Shown in pieces: positions 8,212 through 17,529 of a stretch of 64,000 nt of DNA (the stretch's first letter is position 1; the number at the start of each line of letters is the position of its first letter). A program made the translations under genes and the position numbers. A model generated the notes under the pieces. It searched no databases, was not told where the DNA came from, and saw only the letters and a program-made list of their open reading frames with translations. Location: positions 124,001 to 188,000 of the forward strand of contig NZ_BBIT01000002.1 in assembly GCF_000730625.1 (NCBI RefSeq), given 5' to 3'. The stretch is from Pseudomonas oryzihabitans NBRC 102199. GTDB lineage: Bacteria; Pseudomonadota; Gammaproteobacteria; Pseudomonadales; Pseudomonadaceae.

Positions 8212-9096
8212 ATGGACTCCTTTCGTAACATCGGCATCATCGGTCGACTCGGCAGCACCCAGGTGCTGGACACCATCCGCCGGCTCAAGACCTTTCTGCT
8301 GCAACGCGGGCGCAACGTCATCCTGGAAAACACCATCGCCGAGGTGCTGCCCGGACACGGCCTGCAGACGGTGTCGCGCAAGCTCATGGGCGAGATCTGC
8401 GACCTGGTGATCGTGGTCGGTGGCGACGGCAGCCTGCTCGGCGCCGCCCGCGCCCTGGTGCGCCCGCGGGTTCCGGTGCTGGGGATCAACCGCGGCAAGC
8501 TGGGTTTTCTCACCGACATCCGCCCCGACGAGCTGGAGACCAAGGTCGCCGAGGTGCTCGACGGCCAGTACCTGATGGAGACGCGCTTCCTGCTGGATGC
8601 CTTCGTCGAACGCGGCGGCGAGATGATCGGCCAGGGCGATGCCCTCAACGACGTGGTGCTGCACCCGGGCAAATCCACCCGGATGATCGAATTTGAGTTG
8701 TACATCGACGGCCAGTTCGTCTGCAGCCAGCGCGCCGACGGCCTGATCGTCGCCACCCCCACCGGTTCCACCGCCTACTCGCTGTCGGCGGGCGGTCCCA
8801 TCATGCATCCCAAGCTGGATGCCATTGTGGTGGTGCCCATGTATCCCCACACCCTGTCCAGCCGGCCCATCGTGGTCTCCGGCGACAGCACCCTGTCGAT
8901 CCTGGTGTCGCCGAACATGACGATCTATCCGCAGGTCTCATGTGATGGCCAGAATCATTTCACCTGCGCACCCGGCGATACCGTGACCATTCAGAAGAAG
9001 CCCCACAAGCTCAGGCTGATCCACCCGCTGGATCACAACTACTACGAGATCTGCCGGACCAAGCTCGGCTGGGGCAGTCGCCTGGGAGACGATTGA
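8212..9096 (+). CDS. nadK: NAD kinase
   Basis: A 294-aa protein that phosphorylates NAD+ to NADP+ in the cytoplasm. The diagnostic VVGGDGSLLGAAR is at about residues 68-80, with catalytic Asp in GGDG, followed by GINRGKLGFLTDI. ALNDVVLH and ATPTGSTAYSLSAGGP (about 184-199) form the NAD site. The ATG at 8212 is the family start (MDSFRNIGIIG); an earlier in-frame ATG at 8134 lies in the promoter region of the divergent DUF1853 gene. The stop overlaps the next start by one base, so it heads an operon with the phosphoesterase and rhomboid genes. Confidence 0.97.
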   Translation: MDSFRNIGIIGRLGSTQVLDTIRRLKTFLLQRGRNVILENTIAEVLPGHGLQTVSRKLMGEICDLVIVVGGDGSLLGAARALVRPRVPVLGINRGKLGFLTDIRPDELETKVAEVLDGQYLMETRFLLDAFVERGGEMIGQGDALNDVVLHPGKSTRMIEFELYIDGQFVCSQRADGLIVATPTGSTAYSLSAGGPIMHPKLDAIVVVPMYPHTLSSRPIVVSGDSTLSILVSPNMTIYPQVSCDGQNHFTCAPGDTVTIQKKPHKLRLIHPLDHNYYEICRTKLGWGSRLGDD

Positions 9097-10055
9097 TGCC
9101 CCGCGGCTACGATCTGATCGGCGACATCCACGGCTGCGCCCATACCCTGGACCTGCTGCTGGAGCGCCTCGACTATCAACAGGTGGACGGCGTCTGGCAG
9201 CATCCCGAACGCCAGGCGATCTTTCTCGGCGATCTGGTCGATCGCGGCCCGCGCATTCGCGGCGCCCTGCGTCGGGTGCGCGCCATGGTCGAGGGTGGCC
9301 ATGCCCACTGCATCCTTGGCAATCACGAACTCAATGCCCTGGCCTGGCACACCCCGGCGCTCCCCGGCACCGGCCAGACCTGGGTGCGCGAACACACCCC
9401 CCGTCATCGCCAGCTGATCCAGGAGACCCTGGCCGCCTTCGCCGATCATCCCGGCGAGTGGCAGGACCACCTGGACTGGCTCTACACCCTGCCGCTGTGC
9501 AGGGACTTCGGTCACTTCCGCATCGTGCATGCCTGCTGGGATCAGCGGCTGATCGACGAACTCCTCCACCACTATCCGGACGCCTGCATCGACGAGGACT
9601 TCGTCCGCCAGTCCATCGTCGGTGGCAGCCTCGCCAGCCGGGTCGCCTCACGCCTGCTCAACGGCGTCTCGCTGCCCTTGCCCCACGGCCTGCGCCTCAC
9701 CGGCAGCGACGGCTACGTGCGGGCGCGCTTTCGCACCAAGTTCTGGGAGAGCGATCCCCAAACCTATGGCGACGTGGTCTTCCAGCCGGATGCGCTGCCG
9801 GCGGAAATCGCCTGCGAACCCCTGAGCGACGAGGAAAAGGCCGGGCTGCTCTGCTATGGCGAAGAGGAGCCGATGCTGTTCGTCGGTCACTACTGGCGCG
9901 ATGGCCATCCCGAACCCCTGCGGCCCAACCTGGCCTGCCTGGACTACAGCGCGGTCAAGTACGGCAAGCTGGTGGCCTACCGCCTCGACGACGAACGCCA
10001 GATCGATCCGGCCAAGTTCGTCTGGATCGACGTCCAGCGCGAGGAGGGGCGATGA
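9096..10055 (+). CDS. Calcineurin-like metallophosphoesterase
   Basis: A 319-aa phosphoesterase with the full metal-binding set: GDIHGCAHTL near the N-terminus, FLGDLVDRGPRIRG around residue 47, GNHELNALAWH around 75 and an H in IVHACWD near 147. This matches the PrpE/ApaH-like bis(5'-nucleosyl) or protein phosphatase group, but the long middle and C-terminal region (GHYWRDGHPEPLRPNLACLDYSAV) marks a separate pseudomonad family of unknown substrate. Start and stop overlap both neighbours (TGATG with nadK, ATGA with the rhomboid gene), which indicates translational coupling. Confidence 0.9.
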   Translation: MPRGYDLIGDIHGCAHTLDLLLERLDYQQVDGVWQHPERQAIFLGDLVDRGPRIRGALRRVRAMVEGGHAHCILGNHELNALAWHTPALPGTGQTWVREHTPRHRQLIQETLAAFADHPGEWQDHLDWLYTLPLCRDFGHFRIVHACWDQRLIDELLHHYPDACIDEDFVRQSIVGGSLASRVASRLLNGVSLPLPHGLRLTGSDGYVRARFRTKFWESDPQTYGDVVFQPDALPAEIACEPLSDEEKAGLLCYGEEEPMLFVGHYWRDGHPEPLRPNLACLDYSAVKYGKLVAYRLDDERQIDPAKFVWIDVQREEGR

Positions 10056-10921
10056 ACCAGCCGCAACCCGTGCTGCGCGTGCCCCTGGGCCGTGACCTGC
10101 TGGGCTTCACCCGCCTGCTGCGGCGCCTGCAGATCCGCCACCGGGTGGTGGAAGAGGGCGACAGCCAGGTGCTCTGGGTGCTGGATCCGGCGCGGGTCGA
10201 AGAGACCCGCAGCCTCTATGAGCGCTATCCCGATGGCGATCCGCGTGGCGAGGTCCAGACCGCCCGCGGACCCCGCGACTTCGGCCTGCTGGCGCAACTC
10301 AAGGCCAGTCCGGTCAGCGCCGTCTTTCTTGCCATCACCCTGCTGCTGGGCCTGGCCACCGAACTGGGCGACAACCTGGCGCTGATCCACTACCTGACGC
10401 TGCAGGAATTCCGCCTGATCGACGCCGAGCACATCGCCTTCCTCGAACTCGACGCCAGCCTGGCCCGTGGCGAATGGTGGCGGCTGGTCACTCCGATCTT
10501 CCTGCACTTCGGTCTGCTGCACCTGGCGATGAACGCCCTCTGGTACTGGGAGCTGGGTCGGCGCATCGAATTCCGCCAGGGCGGCCTGATGCTGCTGCTC
10601 CTGACCCTGGTGTTCGCCGCCGGCTCCAACCTGGTGCAGTACGCCTGGACCGGACCGGCCCTGTTCGGCGGCCTGTCCGGGGTGCTCTATGGCCTGCTCG
10701 GCCACTGCTGGCTGTTCCAGTGGCTGGCGCCCAATCCGGCCTATCGCATGCCGCGCGGCGTGGTGGCCATGATGCTGATCTGGCTGGTGATCTGCCTGAC
10801 CGGCGTCTTCGACCTGCTCGGTTTCGGCTCCATCGCCAATGGCGCCCATGTCGGCGGCCTGGTGCTGGGTTGCCTTACCGGCCTGCTGGGCGGTGGCCTG
10901 GCACGCCTGCGGCAGCGCTAG
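10052..10921 (+). CDS. Rhomboid-family intramembrane serine protease
   Basis: A 289-aa inner-membrane protease resembling GlpG. A cytoplasmic N-terminal domain (residues 1-85) precedes about six membrane segments. LARGEWWRLVTPIFLHFGLLHLAMN (about 128-152) contains the H...HLxMN motif, GGLSGVLYGLLGH (about 206-218) has the catalytic Ser and NGAHVGGLVLG (about 261-271) the catalytic His. The start at 10052 overlaps the phosphoesterase stop (ATGA) and has an excellent GAGGAGG ribosome site. Substrates cannot be told from sequence. It ends one base before the stop of the opposite-strand gene. Confidence 0.93.
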   Translation: MNQPQPVLRVPLGRDLLGFTRLLRRLQIRHRVVEEGDSQVLWVLDPARVEETRSLYERYPDGDPRGEVQTARGPRDFGLLAQLKASPVSAVFLAITLLLGLATELGDNLALIHYLTLQEFRLIDAEHIAFLELDASLARGEWWRLVTPIFLHFGLLHLAMNALWYWELGRRIEFRQGGLMLLLLTLVFAAGSNLVQYAWTGPALFGGLSGVLYGLLGHCWLFQWLAPNPAYRMPRGVVAMMLIWLVICLTGVFDLLGFGSIANGAHVGGLVLGCLTGLLGGGLARLRQR

Positions 10922-11245
10922 CTAGCGCCGCCGCTTGAGCTGGGGCGAGAGGCTCAGGGCATTGCGATAGCGCCAGCGCCGCTGGCTGCGGCGGCGCAAC
11001 CAGAGCCCGACCAGCAACAGCAGCGCGCCGCCACCCAGGAAGCCCTGGGCGGTCTCGCGGGCCAGGGACAGATAGGGCGCCAACTGCGGCAGCTGCAGCA
11101 GCGCGGCACCGCCCGCCAGCAGCGCGGCCAAACCCGTCAGCACCGAGAGGGTGCTGAGGCCGGCGGCGAGGGAGGTTAGAAAGGGCCGCCGCAGGCGCAG
11201 CGGCGGCGGATCGAAACGGTCTTGCTCGGGCAACTGCATGCTCAT
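10922..11245 (-). CDS. Small hypothetical membrane protein
   Basis: 107 aa with two probable membrane spans (about residues 24-50 and 68-85) and a very basic C-terminus (RRRSQRRWRYRN...KRRR), which by the positive-inside rule puts both termini in the cytoplasm. No motif tells its function. The ATG at 11245 or the one two codons inside (11239) could be used. It sits 69 bp downstream of the TPP enzyme stop on the same strand and ends directly against the rhomboid stop. Confidence 0.6.
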   Translation of the reverse strand: MSMQLPEQDRFDPPPLRLRRPFLTSLAAGLSTLSVLTGLAALLAGGAALLQLPQLAPYLSLARETAQGFLGGGALLLLVGLWLRRRSQRRWRYRNALSLSPQLKRRR

Positions 11246-11314
11246 ACCCCAGGCGCTGTAAGGCCGCCGAGGTTATACGCCTCGGCGGTCCTTGGCGAGC
11301 CTGAGAGGCGCGGG

Positions 11315-13081
11315 CTAGCGCAGCAGCTGTCGGGCCCCCTGCTTGAGCATGTCCCAGCGATTCGGATCACCACTGGCGATGGCGCCGAGGAAGGCCCGCG
11401 CCTGCTCGAAGCTGATGTGCGGCGGCAACGGCGGCACGCTGGGGTCGGTGACGAACTCCAGCACCACCGGGCGATCCGCTTCGAAGGCCTGCTGCCAGGC
11501 ATCGGCCACCTCGTCCGGACGATGGATGCGCAGGCCCTTGAAGCCGAGCAATTCGCCATAACGGGCATAGGGGAAGTCCAGCACGTCCTGGGCCGGGGCG
11601 AACTTGGGATCACCGGCCAGGGCGCGTTGCTCCCAGGTCACCTGGTTGAGATCGCCGTTGTTGAGCACCATGACGATAAAGGTCGGGTTACTGAATCTTT
11701 TCCAGTACTGCTGCAGGGTGACCAGTTCGGCATTGCCGTTCATCTGCATGGCGCCGTCGCCCACCAGGGCGATCACCGGACGATCCGGATGGGCGAACTT
11801 GGCCGCGATCGCATAGGGAATGCCACAGCCCATGGTCGCCAGCTTGCCCGACAGCGACCCCAGCATCTGCCCGCTCATGCGGATGTCGCGGGCATACCAG
11901 TTGGTGTGGGAGCCGCTGTCGCCGCAGAGGATGGCGTCACGCGGCAGTTGCTGGGACAGCTCATGGAACACTCGCTGCGGATTGATCGGGTCGGCGGGCG
12001 CCAGGGCGCGCTGCTCGATGGAGTGCCAGGAGTCGACCACGCTCTTCTCGATGCGCGCGCGCCATTTATCGTGGGGCTTGCTCTGCAGCAGCGGCAGCAG
12101 GCGCCTCAGGGTCTCGGCGGCATCGCCCAGCAGCGGCTGCTCGATGGGATACCTCATGCTGATGTTGCGCGCATGCAGGTCGATCTGCACCGCCCGCGCC
12201 TGGCCTTCCTTGGGCAGGAATTCGGTATAGGGAAAGGTCGAGCCGACGATCAGCAGGGTGTCACATTCCTTCATCAGCAGATCGCTGGCCTCGGTGCCGA
12301 GCAGGCCAATGGAACCGGTGACATAGGGCAGTTCGTCGGAGACAACACCCTTGCCCAGCAGCGCCTTGGCCACCCCGGCGCTGAGCTTCTCGGCCACCGC
12401 CATCACCTCGCTGCGCGCCTGCAGGGCACCGGCGCCCACCAGCAGGGCCACCTTCTTGCCGGCATTGAGGATGTCGGCGGCGGCCTGCAGGTCGTCTTCC
12501 TGGGCATAGGGCCGTGGCGGGATGGCACCGGCCCCGGAAAGGACATTGGCGTGCTGGTGCGGCGGGCTTTCCACCGCCGGCAATTGCTGGATGTCGTTGG
12601 GAATGATCACCGTGGCCACCTGGCGCTCGGCGATGGCCACGCGAAAGGCGCGGTCGACGACATGGCGCAGTTGCGCCGGATGCACCACCGTCTCCACGTA
12701 GGCGGAAACGTCCTTGAACAGGGTGTGCAGGTCGACTTCCTGCTGGTAGTCGCTGCCGAGCGACGAGGCGGCCTGCTGGCCGACCAGGGCGACCACCGGC
12801 ACATGGTCCATCTTGGCATCGTACAGGCCGTTGAGCAGGTGGATGGCCCCGGGCCCGGAAGTGGCCAGGCAGACGCCCACCTCGCCGGTGAACTTGGCAT
12901 GGGCGCAGGCCATGAAGGCGGCCATCTCCTCGTGGCGCACCCGCACATAGTCGAACTGCTCGGCCACCCGCCCCAGGGCACCCATGATGCCGTTGATGCC
13001 ATCGCCGGGATAACCGAAGACGCGCTCGACGTTCCACTGCCCGAGGCGCTCCCAGAGATGGTCGGCTACGGTCTTGCTCAT
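11315..13081 (-). CDS. Thiamine-pyrophosphate-dependent enzyme of the pyruvate oxidase type
   Basis: A 588-aa TPP enzyme with three classical domains. The pyrimidine-binding domain has the cofactor-activating Glu (RVRHEEMAAFMA, about residue 51) and SGPGAIHLLNGLYDA. A central Rossmann-like domain includes LLVGAGALQ. The pyrophosphate domain has VGDGAMQMNGNAELVTLQQY (about 440-460), with NNGDLNQVTWEQR completing the TPP motif. The closest named relatives are pyruvate oxidase (PoxB) and acetolactate synthase; the C-terminal PoxB membrane-binding tail is not evident, so the exact reaction is open. The start has a TAGGAG ribosome site. The upstream region carries a palindromic repeat. Confidence 0.85.
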   Translation of the reverse strand: MSKTVADHLWERLGQWNVERVFGYPGDGINGIMGALGRVAEQFDYVRVRHEEMAAFMACAHAKFTGEVGVCLATSGPGAIHLLNGLYDAKMDHVPVVALVGQQAASSLGSDYQQEVDLHTLFKDVSAYVETVVHPAQLRHVVDRAFRVAIAERQVATVIIPNDIQQLPAVESPPHQHANVLSGAGAIPPRPYAQEDDLQAAADILNAGKKVALLVGAGALQARSEVMAVAEKLSAGVAKALLGKGVVSDELPYVTGSIGLLGTEASDLLMKECDTLLIVGSTFPYTEFLPKEGQARAVQIDLHARNISMRYPIEQPLLGDAAETLRRLLPLLQSKPHDKWRARIEKSVVDSWHSIEQRALAPADPINPQRVFHELSQQLPRDAILCGDSGSHTNWYARDIRMSGQMLGSLSGKLATMGCGIPYAIAAKFAHPDRPVIALVGDGAMQMNGNAELVTLQQYWKRFSNPTFIVMVLNNGDLNQVTWEQRALAGDPKFAPAQDVLDFPYARYGELLGFKGLRIHRPDEVADAWQQAFEADRPVVLEFVTDPSVPPLPPHISFEQARAFLGAIASGDPNRWDMLKQGARQLLR

Positions 13082-13104
13082 GACGTTCTCCTAACTGGAC
13101 CTTT

Positions 13105-13246
13105 AGGCTTTGTCCGAAAAGTGCCTGCGCTCGGCCATGCTGCGTTAAAAAACCGTTCGGAATGCTCATTTACCACTCGTAAACTCCGCTTCCTCACGGA
13201 TTTTTGCCTTGCCTGACCTTCGCTCGGCGACTTTTCAAACAAGCCT
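13105..13246. repeat. 142-bp MITE-like palindromic repeat
   Basis: The ends are imperfect inverted repeats: AGGCTTTGTCCGAAAAGTGCC on the left and, read on the other strand, AGGCTTGTTTGAAAAGTCGCC from the right. The middle is also an imperfect palindrome (AAAAAACCGTTCGGAATG...TTTAC matches the complement of GTAAAC...CGGATTTTT), so the whole unit can fold into one long stem. There is no open frame inside. I recall similar dispersed copies in other pseudomonads. It lies between the divergent TPP enzyme and prmB starts, so it may also carry promoter parts. Confidence 0.7.
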
Positions 13247-13333
13247 AGGTTAGGAAGAAGGGGTCCGGCGTTAAGTTCCTGCAGCCGGACCGGGCGCGGG
13301 TTAGAATGCGCGGCTGATCATCCGGAGCCTTTC

Positions 13334-14248
13334 ATGAGCGAATCCCGCCTGCGCACCTTGCGCGACCACATCCGCTGGGCCGTCAGCCGCTTCCATGCCG
13401 AAGAGCTGTTCTTCGGCCATGGCCACGACAACGCCTGGGACGAGGCCCGCGCCCTGGTGCTGGGCGCCGTGCACCTGCCCTGGGACACCGCCGACCGCTA
13501 CCTGGACTGCGCCCTGGAAGACGACGAGCGCTACGAACTCGGGGTGCTCTTGCACAGGCGCATCCAGGAGCGCGTGCCCACCGCCTATCTGCTCGGCGAA
13601 GCCTGGTTCTGTGGTCTGCCGTTCACCGTCGACGAGCGGGTGCTGGTGCCGCGTTCGCCCATCGGCGAGCTGATCGAAGCGCACTTCGCCCCTTGGCTGC
13701 CGGCCACGCCGGCGCGCATCCTCGATCTCTGCACCGGCTCGGGCTGCATCGGCATCGCCTGCGCCTATGCCTTCCCCGAGGCCGAGGTGGCCCTGGGCGA
13801 TCTGTCCTACGACGCCCTGGAAGTGGCCTGGCAGAACATCGAGCGCCACGGCCTGGAGGAGCGCGTCTATACCGTCCAGGGCGACGGCTTCGCCGGCCTG
13901 CCGGGGCAGCGCTTCGACCTGATCGTCAGCAATCCGCCCTACGTGGATGCCGAGGACTTCGCCGACATGCCGGCCGAGTACCAGCACGAACCGGCCCTGG
14001 GCCTGGCCTGTGGTGACGACGGCCTGGATCTGGTGCGACGGATGCTGGCCGAAGCGGCCGATCACCTCACCGAGCAGGGCATCCTGGTCGTGGAGGTGGG
14101 CAACAGCCAGGTCCACGTCGAGGCGCTCTATCCGGAAGTCGATTTCACCTGGCTCGAATTCGAGCGCGGCGGCCATGGCGTCTTCTTGCTCGCCGCCGCC
14201 CAGTGCCGCGAGCACCAGGCGCTGTTCCGCAGCCGTCTGGTCCCCTGA
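13334..14248 (+). CDS. prmB: 50S ribosomal protein L3 glutamine methyltransferase
   Basis: A 304-aa SAM-dependent methyltransferase that modifies a Gln of ribosomal protein L3. An N-terminal helical domain (1-115) precedes the Rossmann fold with [14 protein letters not shown] (about residues 130-143). The NPPYV motif of glutamine N5-methyltransferases is at about 199-203. The [12 protein letters not shown] and [14 protein letters not shown] stretches are typical of PrmB rather than PrmC. A GGAG ribosome site lies eight bases before the ATG. The next gene follows after 50 bp in the same direction. Confidence 0.94.
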   Translation: MSESRLRTLRDHIRWAVSRFHAEELFFGHGHDNAWDEARALVLGAVHLPWDTADRYLDCALEDDERYELGVLLHRRIQERVPTAYLLGEAWFCGLPFTVDERVLVPRSPIGELIEAHFAPWLPATPARILDLCTGSGCIGIACAYAFPEAEVALGDLSYDALEVAWQNIERHGLEERVYTVQGDGFAGLPGQRFDLIVSNPPYVDAEDFADMPAEYQHEPALGLACGDDGLDLVRRMLAEAADHLTEQGILVVEVGNSQVHVEALYPEVDFTWLEFERGGHGVFLLAAAQCREHQALFRSRLVP

Positions 14249-14298
14249 TCACCTGCGGTCGCCGGTGGCGGCCGCCTTTCATTACCGAGGTCTACCCC

Positions 14299-15618
14299 GT
14301 GTTTACCGAACTCGCTCTGCACGAGCGCCTGCTCAAGGCCCTCGACACCCTGGGCTTCAAGACGCCCACCCCGGTCCAGGCCGCCGCCGTGGGTCCGGCC
14401 CTGGAGGGCCATGATCTGCGCGTCACCGCCCGTACCGGCAGCGGCAAGACCGCGGCCTTCCTGCTGCCGCTGCTGGATCGCCTGCTCAAGGATCCCAAGC
14501 CGCGTTCCGGCGCCCGCGCCCTGATCCTGCTGCCGACCCGCGAGCTGGCCCAGCAGACCGCCAAGGAAATCGAACGCTTCGGCCAGTTCACCTTTCTCAA
14601 GGCCGGCCTGGTGATCGGCGGCGAGGACTTCCGCGTTCAGGCCGCCGGCCTGCGCAAGAATCCGGAGATCCTGGTGGCCACCCCCGGTCGCCTGCTGGAG
14701 CAGCGCAACGCCGGCAACGTGGATCTCAGGGACATCGAGATGCTGGTGCTGGACGAAGCCGACCGCATGCTCGACATGGGCTTCTCCGAGGACGTGCTGC
14801 AGATCGCCACCAGTTGCGAGCGCGAAGGCCGCCAGACCCTGCTGTTCTCCGCCACCAGCGGGGGCAACAGCCTGCGTCAGGTGGTCGAGCAGGTCCTGCG
14901 CGAGCCGCAGAATCTCATGCTGGACCGCACCGGCGAGCTCAACGAAGCCGTGGTGCAGCAGGTGATCCTGGCCGACGAGCCGCCGCACAAGGAGCGCCTG
15001 CTGCAGTGGCTGCTGGCCAACGAGACCTATCGCAAGGCCATCGTCTTCACCAACACCAAGGTGCAGGCCGATCGCCTGACCGGCCGCCTGGTGGCCGAGG
15101 GCCTCAAGGTCTTCGTGCTGCACGGCGACAAGGACACCAAGGACCGCAAGCTGGCCGTGGAGCGGCTGCAGAGCGGCGCGGTCAAGGTCCTGATCGCCAC
15201 CGACGTGGCCGCCCGCGGCCTGGACGTGGACGGCCTGGACCTGGTGATCAACTACGACCTGCCACGCAGTGGCGACGAATACGTCCACCGCATCGGCCGC
15301 ACCGGGCGCGCCGGCGAGGCCGGTCTGGCGATTTCCTTCGTCACCCATGGCGACTGGAATCTGATGTCCAGCATCGAGCGCTATCTCAAGCTGAGATTCG
15401 AGCGTCGTCACCTGCCGGGTCTCAAGGCCAGCTACAGCGGTCCGAAAAAGCTCAAGGCCTCGGGCAAGGCCGCGGGTGTGAAGAAGAAAAAGACCGAGGG
15501 CAAGAAGGACGGCAAGGCCAAGAGCAAGGCCAAACCCAAGTCCGAACGCCGTCCCGGCGCCCTGGTGCCAACGTCGGCCGACGGCTTCGCGCCGCCGCGC
15601 AAGCGCACCCAGGAGTGA
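14299..15618 (+). CDS. DEAD-box ATP-dependent RNA helicase
   Basis: A 439-aa helicase that remodels RNA, probably in ribosome assembly or RNA decay. It shows the Q motif (TPTPVQAAAVGPAL), ARTGSGKTAAF (Walker A), PTRELAQQ, VATPGRL, LDEADRMLDMG, SATSG, ARGLDVDGLDLVINYD and HRIGRTGR in order. A Lys/Gly-rich basic tail (about 390-439) probably binds RNA. The start is a GTG at 14299 with a GAGG ribosome site, giving VFTELALHERLLKAL; a longer frame runs back into prmB. It resembles the SrmB/RhlE group, but I do not assign a specific symbol. Confidence 0.93.
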   Translation: MFTELALHERLLKALDTLGFKTPTPVQAAAVGPALEGHDLRVTARTGSGKTAAFLLPLLDRLLKDPKPRSGARALILLPTRELAQQTAKEIERFGQFTFLKAGLVIGGEDFRVQAAGLRKNPEILVATPGRLLEQRNAGNVDLRDIEMLVLDEADRMLDMGFSEDVLQIATSCEREGRQTLLFSATSGGNSLRQVVEQVLREPQNLMLDRTGELNEAVVQQVILADEPPHKERLLQWLLANETYRKAIVFTNTKVQADRLTGRLVAEGLKVFVLHGDKDTKDRKLAVERLQSGAVKVLIATDVAARGLDVDGLDLVINYDLPRSGDEYVHRIGRTGRAGEAGLAISFVTHGDWNLMSSIERYLKLRFERRHLPGLKASYSGPKKLKASGKAAGVKKKKTEGKKDGKAKSKAKPKSERRPGALVPTSADGFAPPRKRTQE

Positions 15619-15632
15619 TCTTGCGGCGGGCC

Positions 15633-15675
15633 TGAGGCGCCAACCCGCGGCTAGACCGCGGGGCAGGGCGCCTCA
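15633..15675. terminator. Nested bidirectional terminator-like palindrome
   Basis: Outer arms TGAGGCGCC / GGCGCCTCA enclose an inner stem CCCGCGG-CTAGA-CCGCGGG. It lies between the convergent helicase gene and the EAL gene and reaches into the latter's stop codon. T-runs are absent, so it may stop RNA polymerase weakly or protect 3' ends. Confidence 0.55.
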
Positions 15676-17508
15676 GTGCTTGGCGGCGTTGTCGAACAGC
15701 TGGAAGACCGGCGCACGCCGCGTAGGGCGTCGTTGCAGATCCGGTTGCTGGATCAGCAACCAGGCCTGCAATTCCGGTTCGGGCATGGGCTTGCCGATCC
15801 AGAAGCCCTGGCCTTCGTCGCAGCCCATGGCCAGCAGGCTGGCCAGGGCCTCGGCGGTCTCGATACCCTCGGCGGTGATGCGAAAGCCCAGTTGATGGGA
15901 CAGTTCGATCAGCGAGCTGACGATCAGCCGGTCCTTGGTGCGGTGGGTCAGTTCGCGGACGAAGCTGCGGTCGATCTTGATGGTGTCGGCCGGCAACTCA
16001 CGCAGGTGCGAGAGGTTGTTGTAGCCGGTCCCGAAGTCGTCGATGGCGATGCCGATGCCCAGCTCGCGCAGGGCGGCCAGCTGCCGATGGATCAGCGCCA
16101 CGTCACCCAGCAGGGCATTCTCGGTGACCTCCAGCTCCAGGCGCCGGGGGTCGACCGGATAGCGCTGCAGCAGGTCGGTGGTGTGCTCGGTGAAGTCCGG
16201 ATCGTTCAGGTCATGGGCGGAGATGTTGATCGCCACCCCCAGGCCCCGGCCCTCGCGTTGCCAGGCATAAGCCTGGCTGATGGCCTGCTGCATGACCCAG
16301 CGACTCAGCGCGGTGATCAGCGCGGTCTTTTCCGCCAGCGGAATGAATTCCGCCGGACTGACCGGGCCCAGGTGCGGATGCTGCCAGCGCAACAGCGCCT
16401 CGACGCTGTGGCAGCGACCGGTGGCCAGATCGATGCGCGGCTGATAGACCAGGCTCAACTGGTCCTCGGCGCGCAGTGCCTGGGGCAGGGCGCTGAGCAG
16501 GGCGAAGGCGCGGCGGTAGGCGGCGTCATGCTGCGGATCGAAATACCGGCAGCCGCGCATTTCGGCGCGGGCATCGTCGGCTGTGGCGATCAGGGCACGC
16601 AGCCAGTCGGTGGGATGGTCGTCGGTCAGGGACATCACCCCCAGACCCAGCCGGGTCTGGATGGGAATGCCATTGTAGTCGAGCACCCCGGTCAATTCCT
16701 GCTGCAGGCGCTCGAGCAGCGCCCGCTGCGCGGCCTCGTCGGCGTCGTGCAGCAGAAAGCCGAAGCGGGCCGGTCCGAGGCGATACAGCGGTTGTTCAGC
16801 CGGTAGCAGGCGGCGCAGGTGCTGCTTGATGGCCCGTTGCAGGCCATCGAAATGCGCCTGGCCCATGGCCTTGATGAAGTCGTTGAGATAGCTCTGGGCG
16901 AACAGATCGGCCGCCACCGCCACCACCGAGGTACCGGCCCGGGCCAGGGCTTCGGCATCCTCGCTGAAGCGCTGACCATTGGGCAGCTGGGTGACCGGAT
17001 CCCAGAAGGCTTCGGTGCGCAGCAATTCGATGTGCTGGCTGGCCAGGGCCGCCAGTTGCTGCAGCGCCACCAGCCGATCCTGGGGTAGGGCGGCGCGGGG
17101 AGCGGCATCGAACAGGCAGAGACTGCCGAGCATCAGCCCTTCGGCGGTGCGCAGCGGCGCGCCCAGGTAATAGCGGATGTTCGGTGCACCCCTCACCACC
17201 TGGAGGTCGGCGAAGCGGGCATCGTTGCGGGCGTCTTCCACCTGCAGCGGCAAATTGGTTTCCTGCAGGTGCTGGCAGAACGACTGGGTGCGCGGAACGG
17301 TGAAAGGCGCGCAGCCTACGGTGGCTCGACAATGGACCTGCTGGCCGTCAAGAAAGCAGATCATTGCATAGGGCACATCGAACAACCGGGCGCAGAGATC
17401 GGTGAGATCCTGGAAGGCACGGTCGGCAGGGCGGTCGATCAGGGCAAGATCGCGCAGCAGTGCAAGACGCTGGCGTTCGTTGGCCGCAGTGAGTGGAGCG
17501 GGCTCCAT
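15673..17508 (-). CDS. GAF - degenerate GGDEF - EAL protein (cyclic-di-GMP phosphodiesterase)
   Basis: A 611-aa signalling protein without membrane segments. A GAF sensor fills residues 20-165. A GGDEF-like domain (about 170-325) lacks the GGDEF active site (RLGPARFGFLLHDADE instead) and may only bind or regulate. An EAL domain (about 345-595) keeps the catalytic residues: EALLRW, NISAHDL, ELEVTENALL, IDDFGTGYNNL, DTIKIDRSF and ITAEGIET. It should therefore hydrolyse c-di-GMP to pGpG in response to a ligand of the GAF domain. The ATG at 17508 is preceded by a 17-bp palindrome. Confidence 0.92.
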   Translation of the reverse strand: MEPAPLTAANERQRLALLRDLALIDRPADRAFQDLTDLCARLFDVPYAMICFLDGQQVHCRATVGCAPFTVPRTQSFCQHLQETNLPLQVEDARNDARFADLQVVRGAPNIRYYLGAPLRTAEGLMLGSLCLFDAAPRAALPQDRLVALQQLAALASQHIELLRTEAFWDPVTQLPNGQRFSEDAEALARAGTSVVAVAADLFAQSYLNDFIKAMGQAHFDGLQRAIKQHLRRLLPAEQPLYRLGPARFGFLLHDADEAAQRALLERLQQELTGVLDYNGIPIQTRLGLGVMSLTDDHPTDWLRALIATADDARAEMRGCRYFDPQHDAAYRRAFALLSALPQALRAEDQLSLVYQPRIDLATGRCHSVEALLRWQHPHLGPVSPAEFIPLAEKTALITALSRWVMQQAISQAYAWQREGRGLGVAINISAHDLNDPDFTEHTTDLLQRYPVDPRRLELEVTENALLGDVALIHRQLAALRELGIGIAIDDFGTGYNNLSHLRELPADTIKIDRSFVRELTHRTKDRLIVSSLIELSHQLGFRITAEGIETAEALASLLAMGCDEGQGFWIGKPMPEPELQAWLLIQQPDLQRRPTRRAPVFQLFDNAAKH

Positions 17509-17529
17509 AGCAACGTCTCGGTGCGCTGT

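Noticed and set aside
8076-8771. N-terminal extension of the DUF1853 gene
   Set aside because: It lies fully antisense to the NAD kinase start and has no family similarity; the ATG at 8075 gives a complete protein.
11222-13216. 664-codon plus-strand frame across the TPP enzyme
   Set aside because: The minus strand encodes a full TPP enzyme with cofactor motifs; this frame is its complement and crosses into the repeat.
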